From contig JAKQTR010000024.1 in the NCBI GenBank assembly GCA_029562975.1, positions 1-64,000 of the forward strand: a stretch of 64,000 nucleotides of DNA, in the 5' to 3' direction. This stretch comes from Acidobacteriota bacterium. Lineage in GTDB: Bacteria; Acidobacteriota; Vicinamibacteria; Vicinamibacterales; JAKQTR01. Made by a program: the position numbers and the translations under genes. The notes under the pieces are model-generated. The model was not told the DNA's origin and searched no databases. It was given only the letters and a program-made list of their open reading frames with translations. The stretch's first letter is position 1. Each line of letters begins with the position of its first letter. Positions 35,230 to 42,925 of the stretch are shown here, one piece after another.

Positions 35230-35699
35230 TCCGACTTCCGACTTCTGCATTCCGAATTCCGAATCCTGGCTTCCGGGTTCCAATCCAGGAACTCCTGCAG
35301 GATCACCGCCGCCGCCGCCGCGTCGAGCCGGCGCTTGCGCGCGCGCCAGTCCCGCTCGCGGCGCGCCAGGCGGTCCTCAGCCTCGCGGCTGCTGAGGCGC
35401 TCGTCCTGCAGGTGCACGGGCAGGCCGGTTGCGCGCCCAAGAGCGTCGGCCAGCGCCCTGGCGCGGGCGGTCTGCTCGGTGTCGGAGCCGTCGAGGCGGC
35501 GAGGCAGGCCGACGACAATGGCGCCGATCGGCTCGTCGCCACGATCGAGCCTGGCGATGGCCGCGGCGACGGTCCGCGCGGCCCGGGCGGCGTCGCCGTC
35601 GCCCGGGACGCTTCCGGCAGGCGTCGCGAGCGTGCCCGAGGGGTCGCTCACGGCCAGGCCGATCCGCCGCAGTCCGTCGTCCACGCCCAGCACGCGCAT
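35226..35699 (-). CDS. ruvX: Putative pre-16S rRNA nuclease / Holliday-junction resolvase RuvX (YqgF)
   Basis: A 157-residue RNase-H-fold protein processing the 5' end of 16S rRNA in E. coli. Family features: MRVLGVDDGLRRIGLAVSD (catalytic Asp), VVGLPRRLDGSD, LQDERLSSREAEDRL (second acidic residues) and the C-terminal LDAAAAAVILQEFLD. After that the protein continues with NPEARIRNSECRSRKSE, which is encoded by the 7-bp repeat array at 35228-35283 and is not family sequence. Overlaps mltG. Confidence 0.93.
   Translation of the reverse strand: MRVLGVDDGLRRIGLAVSDPSGTLATPAGSVPGDGDAARAARTVAAAIARLDRGDEPIGAIVVGLPRRLDGSDTEQTARARALADALGRATGLPVHLQDERLSSREAEDRLARRERDWRARKRRLDAAAAAVILQEFLDWNPEARIRNSECRSRKSE
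35228..35283. repeat. 7-bp tandem repeat array (8 units) inside the ruvX 3' end
   Basis: ATTCCGA, CTTCCGA, CTTCTGC, ATTCCGA, ATTCCGA, ATCCTGG, CTTCCGG, GTTCCAA in register. On the minus strand this is the same CGGAAT/CAGAAG unit type as at 10076. The ruvX coding frame passes through the whole array and its stop lies just at the end. Confidence 0.88.
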
Positions 35700-35816
35700 C
35701 CGCTGCGTCGCCTCCGATGCCGTTCCGCGCCCTCCAGTGTACCCTCTCGCCGCCGCCGCGGGAACGGCGGCCCTGGCGGGGCGCTGCGCGGCGTCGATCC
35801 GCTGCCGCACGCGCGC

Positions 35817-35822
35817 TATACT
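35817..35822 (+). promoter_or_regulatory. Putative -10 box (TATACT) for the phosphatase-like lipoprotein operon
   Basis: TATACT stands out in the 165-base G+C-rich gap between ruvX (minus) and the gene at 35865 (plus). About 42 bases separate it from the GTG start, with GGAAGGGGG as ribosome-binding site. The -35 region is poor. Confidence 0.5.
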
Positions 35823-35864
35823 GCTCCCGAGTCCCGGGTCCGCCGTGCCGGGAAGGGGGCAGCC

Positions 35865-37928
35865 GTGGGAGCGAGCCGCGCCATCGCCGTCGCCGCCTGC
35901 CTGCTGGGCGTGGGCGTCGGATCGTGCCAGCAGGGCCGTCCCGCGCAGCGGTACTCCCAGAAGATGGTCATCCTCGGGTTCGACGGCATGGAGCCGACGC
36001 TGACCGAGCAGTGGATGGCAGAGGGCCGGCTGCCGAACATGGCGGGCCTGGCGGCGCAGGGCGGCTACTACCGCCTCGAGACCAGCCACTCGCCGGAGTC
36101 GCCCACGTCGTGGGCCTCGTTCGCCACCGGCTCCAACGCCGGCAAGCACAATATCTTCGACTTCCTCGTGCGCGACGTGAGGACCTACCTGCCGGATCTC
36201 GGCATCGTCAAGAAGACGATGCCCGAGTTCTTCCTCGACTTCGTGCCGATCAAGATGCCCAAGGTCACCTCCATCCGCGGCGGAACCTCCTTCTGGGTCA
36301 CCGCCGGGCGGCACGGCGTTCGCTCCAGCATCCTGACCGTGCCGGTGACGTTCCCGCCCGAGGACGTCGAGAACGGCGAGATCCTGTCGGGGCTGCCGCT
36401 GCCGGACATCCGCGCGACCATCGGGACCTTCTACTATTTCGCGACGGACCTGTCGCGGTACGAGGAAGGCAACACCGAGATGGGGGGCATCCTGAAACGC
36501 CTCGTGATGGACAGGGGCGTCGCCAGGACGGAGCTCGTCGGCCCGCAGAACCCGATCATCAAGGCCCGGCAGCGCAAGATCCTGGCGAAGGGCCCGTCGC
36601 TCTCGGACGCCGACCGCGCGGAGCTGGCGGGGCTGACGGCGCGCGAGGATATCCGGCTCCCCGTCACGATCCACTGGAACCGGCCGGAGCGGCGGGCGAC
36701 GATCGAGATCGGGGGCCACAGCATCGGGCTCGCCGAGGGCGAATGGAGCAAGTGGATTACCCTCGAGTTCAAGGCGAACCTGCTGGTGCGCATGCAGGGC
36801 ATGGTGCAGCTGTTCCTGGTGCGGGCCGACCACGAGCTCCAGCTCTACGTGTCGCCGGTGAACTGGCGCCCGGACAAGCCGCTGCTGCCCATGTCGTCGC
36901 CTTCGGGCTTCTCGGCGGACCTCGTGGATCGGCTCGGGCTGTACCGCACGCTCGGCTGGGCCGAGGCCACCTGGCCGCTCAACGAGGACCGCATCGACGA
37001 CAAGGCGTTCATGGACGATCTCCTGGCCGCCTTCGACGACCGGGCCAACGTCCTGTTGCACCGCCTCGACGCGCGGAAGTGGGATGTGCTCGTGTGGGTG
37101 TCCGAGGCGACCGACCGCGTCCAGCACATGATGTGGCGCTTCGTGGACAAGACGCACCCGATGTACGACCAGGCCGAAGCCGCCAGGTTCGGCGATTCGA
37201 TCCTCCGCGTGTACCAGCGCGCCGATCGGCTGGTCGGCGAGGTGCTCGAGCGCGTGGAGCCGGGCACGCGCGTGATCGTGATGTCCGATCACGGCTTCCA
37301 TTCGTTCCGCCAGGCCGTGAACCTCAACACGTGGCTGGTCAACGAGGGGTTCCTGGCCATCAGGGGCCGGCGCGCCGAGATGAAGAGCATGAACGAGATG
37401 TTCCTCGGCAGCGGCGAGTTCTGGGAGAAGGTGGACTGGCCGCGGACCAAGGCGTACGCGATGGGCCTCGGGCAGGTGTTCATCAACCTGAAAGGCCGTG
37501 AAGGCCAGGGCGCGGTCGATCCGGCCGACTACAAGGCCGTCGTGGACGATCTCGTCGCGCGGCTGCGGGCCCTCACGGACCCGAAGACCGGCCGGGCGAT
37601 CATGAGCGGCGTCTACAAGCGCGACGACATCTACTCGGGCCCGTTCTTCGACAATGCGCCGGACATCCAGACGGGAATGGCGGACGGCTACCGCGTGTCG
37701 TGGCAGACGACGCTCGGCGGGTCGCCGCCCGGGGAGATTCTCTATCCGAACCTGCGGAAGTGGAGCGGCGACCACTGCGGGTTCGACTACAAGACCATTC
37801 CCGGGATCCTGATCTCGAACCACCCGCTTGCCGAGGCGCACCCGCGGGTGATCGACCTCGCCCCGACGGTGCTGCAGTATTTCGGCGTGCCGATCCCGGC
37901 GGAGGTGGACGGCAAGCCGCTGTTCTGA
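35865..37928 (+). CDS. Alkaline-phosphatase-superfamily (nucleotide pyrophosphatase-like) lipoprotein
   Basis: A 687-residue exported protein. A GTG start at 35865 with GGAAGGGGG upstream gives a signal ending in a lipobox (GVGVGSC, residue ~20). The hydrolase part has FDGMEPTLTEQW (metal Asp), LETSHSPESPTSWASFATG (nucleophile Thr/Ser region), VIVMSDHGFHSF and later GDHCGFDYKT, supplying the second metal site; RLPNM near the start is typical of phosphodiesterase/pyrophosphatase or phosphotransferase members. An insertion of about 300 residues in the middle lacks a recognisable domain. The real substrate (nucleotide, phospholipid or sugar phosphate) is unknown. envC-like and S41-like genes follow with overlapping codons. 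Confidence 0.85.
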   Translation: MGASRAIAVAACLLGVGVGSCQQGRPAQRYSQKMVILGFDGMEPTLTEQWMAEGRLPNMAGLAAQGGYYRLETSHSPESPTSWASFATGSNAGKHNIFDFLVRDVRTYLPDLGIVKKTMPEFFLDFVPIKMPKVTSIRGGTSFWVTAGRHGVRSSILTVPVTFPPEDVENGEILSGLPLPDIRATIGTFYYFATDLSRYEEGNTEMGGILKRLVMDRGVARTELVGPQNPIIKARQRKILAKGPSLSDADRAELAGLTAREDIRLPVTIHWNRPERRATIEIGGHSIGLAEGEWSKWITLEFKANLLVRMQGMVQLFLVRADHELQLYVSPVNWRPDKPLLPMSSPSGFSADLVDRLGLYRTLGWAEATWPLNEDRIDDKAFMDDLLAAFDDRANVLLHRLDARKWDVLVWVSEATDRVQHMMWRFVDKTHPMYDQAEAARFGDSILRVYQRADRLVGEVLERVEPGTRVIVMSDHGFHSFRQAVNLNTWLVNEGFLAIRGRRAEMKSMNEMFLGSGEFWEKVDWPRTKAYAMGLGQVFINLKGREGQGAVDPADYKAVVDDLVARLRALTDPKTGRAIMSGVYKRDDIYSGPFFDNAPDIQTGMADGYRVSWQTTLGGSPPGEILYPNLRKWSGDHCGFDYKTIPGILISNHPLAEAHPRVIDLAPTVLQYFGVPIPAEVDGKPLF

Positions 37929-39127
37929 TGGCCATGGCGCTGCGCATGATCGCCGGCCGAGGCCCCGCGGGCGCCGCCGCCGGGCTCCTCCTGTGCGGGG
38001 CGCTTCTCGCGCCGGGCGGTGCCGCCGCCCAGGCGCCCGGCAGGGCGCAGGCCGACGCCCTCGATCGGCGCGCGGCAGCCCGCATCCAGAGCCTCCGGCG
38101 CGAAGCCGAGAGCCTGTCGTCGCGCGGGCGGACGCTCGTGGAGGAGCTCCGCAAGCTCGAGGTCGAGCGCGATCTCCGCGCGGCCGAGGCCGACCTGCGC
38201 ACGCGGGAACTCGAGGCCGTCCAGGCCGACCTCGATCGGACGACGGCCCGTGCCCTCGAGCTCGAGCAGTCGGCCCGGTCCCAGCTGCCCGACCTGTCGG
38301 CCCGGCTGGTGGAGCTCTACAAGATCGGCAACGGCGGCTATCTTCGCCTGCTGCTGAACGTGGACGACCTGCGCGAGATGGGGCGCGCCTACCGTTTCGT
38401 GTCGGGGCTCCAGGGCGCCGATCGCGCGCGCGTCGCCGAACACCGGCGGACGCTTGCCGAGCTCCGGAAGGCCCAGTCGGCCATCGAGGCCAGGCGCGAG
38501 GAGGCCGCGCGGACGCAGGCCGAGGTGGCCCGCGCCCGGGACGCGGCGGCGGCCGCCGTCGCCGCCCACGAAGGCCTCATCCGGAGCATCGACGCCCGGC
38601 GCGACCTGGCCGAGCGGTTCGTGCGCGAACTGGAGGAGGCGCGCCAGGCGCTGCAGCGGACGCTGGACGACGCCGCGCGGGGCGGCCGCGCCGTCCTGCC
38701 CGCGCTGCCCATCGGCCCGTTCCGGGGCGACCTCGACTGGCCCGTGGCCGGCACGATCGCGGGCGCCTTCGGCCGGCAGGTCGATCGCCGGTTCCACACG
38801 GCGACCGTGTCGAACGGCGTGCGCATCCGCGCCGCGCCGGCCGCGCCGGTGACCGCCATCCACGAAGGCACGGTCGTCTTCGCGTCGTCGTTCGCCGGGT
38901 TCGGCAAGCTCGTCATCGTGGACCACGGCGAGGCCGCGTTCTCGCTCTACGGCTACCTCGCGGACATCGACGTGACGTCGGGCGAGCGTGTCGCGCGCGA
39001 CCAGGTGCTCGGGAGCGTCGGCGCGGGGCCGAATGGCGAGCCGGGGCTGTACTTCGAGCTCCGCATCGACGGCAAGCCGGTCGATCCACTACAATGGCTG
39101 AAACGGAAGATGCCCCCCGCTCCATGA
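37928..39127 (+). CDS. EnvC-like murein hydrolase activator with degenerate LytM (M23) domain
   Basis: A 399-residue exported protein. Signal peptide (residues about 1-33), coiled coil from about 38 to 255 with long Arg/Glu/Ala-rich heptads, then a LytM domain (VAGTIAGAFGRQVDRRFHT, HEGTVVFASSFAGFGKLVI). The zinc-binding HxxxD and HxH residues of active M23 enzymes are absent: the first region reads FHTATVSNGVRI, and LYFELR replaces LHFE. That is the pattern of EnvC/NlpD-type activators, which stimulate amidases rather than cut peptidoglycan. TGATG overlap with the lipoprotein gene; ATGA overlap with the S41-like gene. Confidence 0.88.
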   Translation: MAMALRMIAGRGPAGAAAGLLLCGALLAPGGAAAQAPGRAQADALDRRAAARIQSLRREAESLSSRGRTLVEELRKLEVERDLRAAEADLRTRELEAVQADLDRTTARALELEQSARSQLPDLSARLVELYKIGNGGYLRLLLNVDDLREMGRAYRFVSGLQGADRARVAEHRRTLAELRKAQSAIEARREEAARTQAEVARARDAAAAAVAAHEGLIRSIDARRDLAERFVRELEEARQALQRTLDDAARGGRAVLPALPIGPFRGDLDWPVAGTIAGAFGRQVDRRFHTATVSNGVRIRAAPAAPVTAIHEGTVVFASSFAGFGKLVIVDHGEAAFSLYGYLADIDVTSGERVARDQVLGSVGAGPNGEPGLYFELRIDGKPVDPLQWLKRKMPPAP

Positions 39128-40290
39128 CCACCCGCACCCGCGTCGCCATCATCCTCATCACCGCCCCCGTTCTGGTGTTCGCCCTCGTGGGCGGCCTCAT
39201 GGGCAAGGGGCGGGCGGCGGGCGAGACGTACCCGCACCTGCGCGTCTTCGACGACGTCTTCAGCCTGACGACGGACAATTACGTGGAGCGGGTCGACGTC
39301 GATCGGCTCATGCACGGCGCGATGCGCGGCCTTGCGGAGTCGCTCGATCCCGACAGCGCGTATCTGACGGCTGCGGATGCGCGGCTGCTCGAATCGGGCG
39401 CCGACGCCGGGCCGGCCGAGGTTGGCCTCGATCTGACGCGCCAGTACTACCTCCGGGTCATCTCGGCGCGCGACCAGTCGCCGGCGGCCCGCGCCGGGCT
39501 GTCGCCCGGCGACTTCATCCGCGCGATCGATCGGCAGCCGACGCGCGAGATGTCCGTCTGGGAGGGCATGCGGCGCCTGCGCGGCGCGCCGGGCAGCACC
39601 GTCTCGCTCCTCGTCATCCGCGGCAACGCCGCGGAGCCGCACGAGATGACGCTGACGCGGGAGGCGCTGGTCCCGCTGGCGCCGGCCTCGCGGATCATCG
39701 ACGGCGCCGTCGGCTACGTGCGCGTCCCGGACATCACCGCGGGAACGCCGGCGTCGCTGCGGGAGGCGTGCCGGCGGCTGCAGCAGGCCGGCGCCAAGGC
39801 CCTGGCGATCGACCTGCGCGGCACGTCGCGCGGGCCTCTGGAGGCCGGCCTGGCGATGGCCCGGCTGTTCGTGCGGGCCGGCACGCTGGCGATCCTGGAC
39901 GGACGCGGCACGAGCCGGCAGGTCGTCGCCGCAGGCGAGGCTGACGGCGAGGTGACGCTGCCCATTGCCGTGCTCACCGACTTCGGCACGGCGGGCGCGG
40001 CGGAGCTGTTTACCGCGGCGCTCTCCGGCAACAAGCGGGCCGAGACGCTCGGCGAGCGGACGGCCGGCCGGGCCGCGCGCCAGCGGCTGTTCCCGCTCCC
40101 GGACGGCGCGGCGCTGTGGATGTCCCACGCGTGGTACCTCACGCCGGCCGGCGCGGCCATCCACGAGCGGGGCCTGCAGCCGGACGTGCCGGTGGCCCAG
40201 CCGGACGTGGAGTTCGGGGCGTCCGCGCCCGCCGGCGACGCGACGCTCGACGAAGCCGTCAAGCGGCTCCGCGCGAAGATGGCGGCGTGA
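39124..40290 (+). CDS. S41 (C-terminal processing) protease homologue without the catalytic Ser and Lys
   Basis: A 388-residue exported protein with one N-terminal membrane segment, a short CTP N-domain (VFDDVFSLTTDNYVERVD), a PDZ domain (residues about 100-180; SPAARAGLSPGDFIRAID) and the S41 core. In active enzymes the core reads GSASASE and, 25 residues after the nucleophile, the Lys of TFGKGSVQ. Here these are GTAGAAE and TAGRAARQ, so the nucleophile is Gly291 and the base Arg316; Gln320 is kept. It is therefore most likely a pseudoprotease, perhaps an adaptor binding through PDZ. It follows the EnvC-like gene with an ATGA overlap, the common envC-ctp order. Confidence 0.87.
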   Translation: MTTRTRVAIILITAPVLVFALVGGLMGKGRAAGETYPHLRVFDDVFSLTTDNYVERVDVDRLMHGAMRGLAESLDPDSAYLTAADARLLESGADAGPAEVGLDLTRQYYLRVISARDQSPAARAGLSPGDFIRAIDRQPTREMSVWEGMRRLRGAPGSTVSLLVIRGNAAEPHEMTLTREALVPLAPASRIIDGAVGYVRVPDITAGTPASLREACRRLQQAGAKALAIDLRGTSRGPLEAGLAMARLFVRAGTLAILDGRGTSRQVVAAGEADGEVTLPIAVLTDFGTAGAAELFTAALSGNKRAETLGERTAGRAARQRLFPLPDGAALWMSHAWYLTPAGAAIHERGLQPDVPVAQPDVEFGASAPAGDATLDEAVKRLRAKMAA

Positions 40291-40304
40291 GCGCGTGAAT
40301 CGTC

Positions 40305-40333
40305 TTGACACGCCAGATCCCGTTGCGTATAAA
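40305..40333 (+). promoter_or_regulatory. Sigma70 promoter for the HU gene
   Basis: TTGACA (40305-40310), 17 bases, TATAAA (40328-40333). Close to the textbook optimum and the strongest plus-strand promoter I see. Start site would be near 40340, giving a leader of about 56 bases with GGAGGAAG before the ATG. Confidence 0.85.
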
Positions 40334-40395
40334 CGCGAGCGGGGCAAGGGCGGGCACTTGCCCGCCATCCGCATGCTCACACCGGAGGAAGACGC

Positions 40396-40668
40396 ATGAA
40401 CAAGCAGGAGCTCATCGCGAAGATCGTCAAGGACACGGGCGCAACCAAGACGCTCGTCGGCCAGGTGCTCGACTCGGCCCTCGAAGGCATCGGCAAGGCC
40501 CTGAAGAAGGGCGACACCGTCACGTTCGTGGGCTTCGGCACGTTCAAGACCTCCGTGCGGAAGGCGCGTCAGGCCCGCAACCCGCGGACGGGAGAGGCCA
40601 TCAAGATCGCCAAGCGCCGCGTGCCTCGGTTCACCGCGGGCAAGGCCCTGAAAGACCTCGTCAAGTAG
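40396..40668 (+). CDS. HU-family DNA-binding protein
   Basis: A 90-residue nucleoid protein of the HU/IHF fold: MNKQELIAKIVKDTGATKT, VTFVGFGTFKTSVRKAR, the DNA-bending arm RNPRTGEAIKI with the Pro for intercalation, and VPRFTAGKALKDLV. Length and sequence match HU rather than IHF. GGAGGAAG precedes the ATG by 6-7 bases. The strong promoter upstream fits an abundant protein. It is a single gene between the S41-like gene and tRNA-Val. Confidence 0.96.
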   Translation: MNKQELIAKIVKDTGATKTLVGQVLDSALEGIGKALKKGDTVTFVGFGTFKTSVRKARQARNPRTGEAIKIAKRRVPRFTAGKALKDLVK

Positions 40669-40764
40669 GAGCGACAAGGCGCTGGCCTGCCGGCCGACCG
40701 GCCCGGTGCGCGCGGAACGACCGCATGCGCCGTGGCCGAGGTCGGCGGCGTGTTGGCGCCCGCG

Positions 40765-40794
40765 TTGACGGTCCCGCTCGGCGGCTGGTATAGT
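40765..40794 (+). promoter_or_regulatory. Promoter for tRNA-Val (and perhaps thrS)
   Basis: TTGACG (40765-40770), 18 bases, TATAGT (40789-40794). The predicted start near 40801 leaves a 28-base 5' leader before the tRNA. There is no obvious terminator between the tRNA and thrS. Confidence 0.75.
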
Positions 40795-40828
40795 TGAAGG
40801 TCCGGTATGCCTTGTATTGTCGCGACTT

Positions 40829-40905
40829 AGGCGCGTAGCTCAGATGGTTAGAGCGCCTGCTTGACACGCAGGAGGTCGGCAGTTCGAGTCTGCCCGTGCC
40901 TACCA
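40829..40905 (+). tRNA. tRNA-Val (anticodon GAC)
   Basis: A 77-base cloverleaf with encoded CCA. Acceptor arms AGGCGCG and CGTGCCT pair with one G-U; the D arm has GCTC...GAGC; the anticodon stem CCTGC/GCAGG encloses TTGACAC, giving anticodon GAC (Val, GUC/GUU); the T arm is CGGCAGTTCGAGTCTGCCC-like. The discriminator is A. All invariant positions look normal. Confidence 0.97.
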
Positions 40906-40922
40906 CTTCCCCGATACCCGAA

Positions 40923-40974
40923 GGCAGGTCGGTTGGGGTGGGAGTCCAATGCCCGCCGGGGGCCCGGACCTGCC
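40923..40974 (+). promoter_or_regulatory. Stem-loop in the tRNA-thrS gap, possible leader element
   Basis: GGCAGGTC (40923-40930) and GACCTGCC (40967-40974) are perfect 8-bp arms around a G+C-rich 36-base interior with smaller pairings. The structure ends 13 bases before the thrS ATG, so it could affect ribosome access, processing of the tRNA transcript or termination. No T-box consensus is seen. Confidence 0.45.
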
Positions 40975-40987
40975 GAGCTGACGTGAC

Positions 40988-42916
40988 ATGAACCAGATAG
41001 CCGTTGCGCTGCCCGATGGTTCCGTCGTGCGCGTGGAGTCGGGGACGCGCGTCCGGGACGTGGCGGCGTCGATCTCGCCGCGGCTGGCCAGGACCGCCCT
41101 GGCGGCGGTCGTCGGCGGGCGGATGGTGGATCTGTCGCACGCGCTCGAGGCCGACGCGGAGCTCCGCCTGCTCACGCCCGACAGCCCCGAGGCGCTCGAG
41201 CTCTACCGCCATTCAGCGGCGCACCTCATGGCGGCGGCGGTGACGGCGCTGTTTCCCGGCGCGCAGTGCGGCATCGGCCCCGCCACCGACGACGGCTTCT
41301 TCTATGACTTCGTCGTCGATCGCCCGTTCGTGCCGGAGGACCTCGAGGCCATCGAGGCGAAGATGCGCGAACTGGCGGCGCGGGATCTGCCCTTCGAGCG
41401 CCGGATGCTGCCGAAAGACGAGGCCAAGGCGCACTTCGCGGCGCGCGGCGAGCCGCTGAAGGTGGAGCTCATCGAGGACAAAGGCGGGCCGGTGGTGTCC
41501 TGCTACGCCCTCGGCGACGCTTTCCTCGACTTCTGCACCGGCCCGCACGTCCCGTCGTCGGGGCGCCTGAAGGCGTTCACGCTGCTCAGCACGTCGAACG
41601 CGTACTGGAAGGGCGACGCGAAGAACCAGCCGATGCAGCGGATCTACGGCACGGCGTACTTCAGCGACGCCGATCTCAAGGCCCACCTCGCGCGCGTCGA
41701 AGAGGCGAAGAAACGGGACCACCGGAGACTCGGGCGCGAGCTCGGCCTGTTCACCTTTCACCCGTGGGCGCCCGGCGCGGCGTTCTGGCTGGCCAAGGGG
41801 ACGACGCTCTACCACCTGCTCGCGGACTACATGCGCGAGGTGCTGTTCCCCGCCGGGTACGTCGAGATCAAGACGCCGCTGGTCTTCAACAAGGCGCTCT
41901 GGGAGGCCTCCGGCCACTGGGCCCACTACCGCGAGAACATGTTCCTCATCGAGGCCGAAGGCGAGCAGATGGGCGTGAAGGCCATGAACTGCCCCGGCCA
42001 CATGCTCGTGTTCGCCGCCGAGGGCCGCAGCTACCGCGACTTGCCGCTGCGATATCACGAGCAGACCGCGCTGCACCGGAACGAGGCGTCCGGCGTGCTC
42101 TCGGGCCTGACGCGCGTCCGCCAGTTCTCGCAGGACGACGCGCACATCTTCGTGATGGAGTCGCAGATCGGCGAGGAAGTCGAGCGGCTGATCCGGCTCG
42201 TCGAGCGCGTTTACGGCGATTTCGGCCTGCCGTTCTCGATGAAGTTCTCCACGCGCCCGGCGGACTTCGCCGGCGAGGCCTCGGCCTGGGATCACGCCGA
42301 GGCCGAGTTGCGGCGCGCCATGGAGGCAGTCGGCCGGCCCTACACGGTGGACGAAGGCGGCGGAGCCTTCTACGGGCCCAAGATCGACTTCGACGTCACC
42401 GACGCCCTCGGGCGCCGCTGGCAGTGCGCGACCATCCAGCTCGACTACCAGATGCCGCAGCGGTTCGACCTGAAGTACGTCGGCGCGGACAACGCCGAAC
42501 ACCGGCCGGTCGTCATCCACCGCGCCATCTTCGGCAGCTTCGAGCGGTTCATCGCCGTGCTCCTCGAGCACTACGCCGGGGCGTTCCCGCTCTGGATCGC
42601 GCCGGTGCAGGCGGCCGTGCTGCCCATCGCCGACCGCCACGCGGCCTACGCCGCCGAGGTGCGCGACCGCCTGGCGGCGGCGGGCCTGCGCGCCGAACTC
42701 GACGACCGGCAGGAGAAAATCGGCTATAAGATCCGCGAGGCGCAGTTGCAGAAGGTGCCCTACATGCTGGTCGTCGGCGACCGTGAACTGGCCGACGGCA
42801 CGGTGTCGGTGCGGAGCCGCGCGGCCGGCGATCGAGGGCCGTCCGCCGTCGGCGCCTTCATCGAGGCGGCGCTCGCCGAGGTTCGCCGGCTGGGGCGCGT
42901 TCCCCAGGAACAGTAG
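40988..42916 (+). CDS. thrS: Threonyl-tRNA synthetase
   Basis: A 642-residue class II synthetase for tRNA-Thr. Order: TGS domain (1-60), editing N2 domain with the HxxxH and C/H residues (YRHSAAHLMAAAVTALFPGA; then DFCTGPHVPSSGRLK), catalytic core with zinc ligands Cys in AMNCPGHMLVF, His in HEQTALHRNE and His in VVIHRAIFGS, and the anticodon domain (WIAPVQAAVLPI onward). Nothing is missing. The Shine-Dalgarno is weak and a stem-loop lies just upstream. It is followed by infC with 9 bases between. Confidence 0.97.
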   Translation: MNQIAVALPDGSVVRVESGTRVRDVAASISPRLARTALAAVVGGRMVDLSHALEADAELRLLTPDSPEALELYRHSAAHLMAAAVTALFPGAQCGIGPATDDGFFYDFVVDRPFVPEDLEAIEAKMRELAARDLPFERRMLPKDEAKAHFAARGEPLKVELIEDKGGPVVSCYALGDAFLDFCTGPHVPSSGRLKAFTLLSTSNAYWKGDAKNQPMQRIYGTAYFSDADLKAHLARVEEAKKRDHRRLGRELGLFTFHPWAPGAAFWLAKGTTLYHLLADYMREVLFPAGYVEIKTPLVFNKALWEASGHWAHYRENMFLIEAEGEQMGVKAMNCPGHMLVFAAEGRSYRDLPLRYHEQTALHRNEASGVLSGLTRVRQFSQDDAHIFVMESQIGEEVERLIRLVERVYGDFGLPFSMKFSTRPADFAGEASAWDHAEAELRRAMEAVGRPYTVDEGGGAFYGPKIDFDVTDALGRRWQCATIQLDYQMPQRFDLKYVGADNAEHRPVVIHRAIFGSFERFIAVLLEHYAGAFPLWIAPVQAAVLPIADRHAAYAAEVRDRLAAAGLRAELDDRQEKIGYKIREAQLQKVPYMLVVGDRELADGTVSVRSRAAGDRGPSAVGAFIEAALAEVRRLGRVPQEQ

Positions 42917-42920
42917 GAGG
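42915..42920 (+). promoter_or_regulatory. infC: Perfect Shine-Dalgarno deciding the infC start
   Basis: AGGAGG overlaps the last bases of the thrS stop codon and is 5 bases before the ATC at 42926. No ATG, GTG or TTG lies within the normal distance, which supports initiation at ATC. Confidence 0.8.
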
Positions 42921-42925
42921 CTCCT

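Noticed and set aside
40906-40987. T-box riboswitch before thrS
   Set aside because: The gap is only 82 bases and lacks the T-box consensus and specifier loop.
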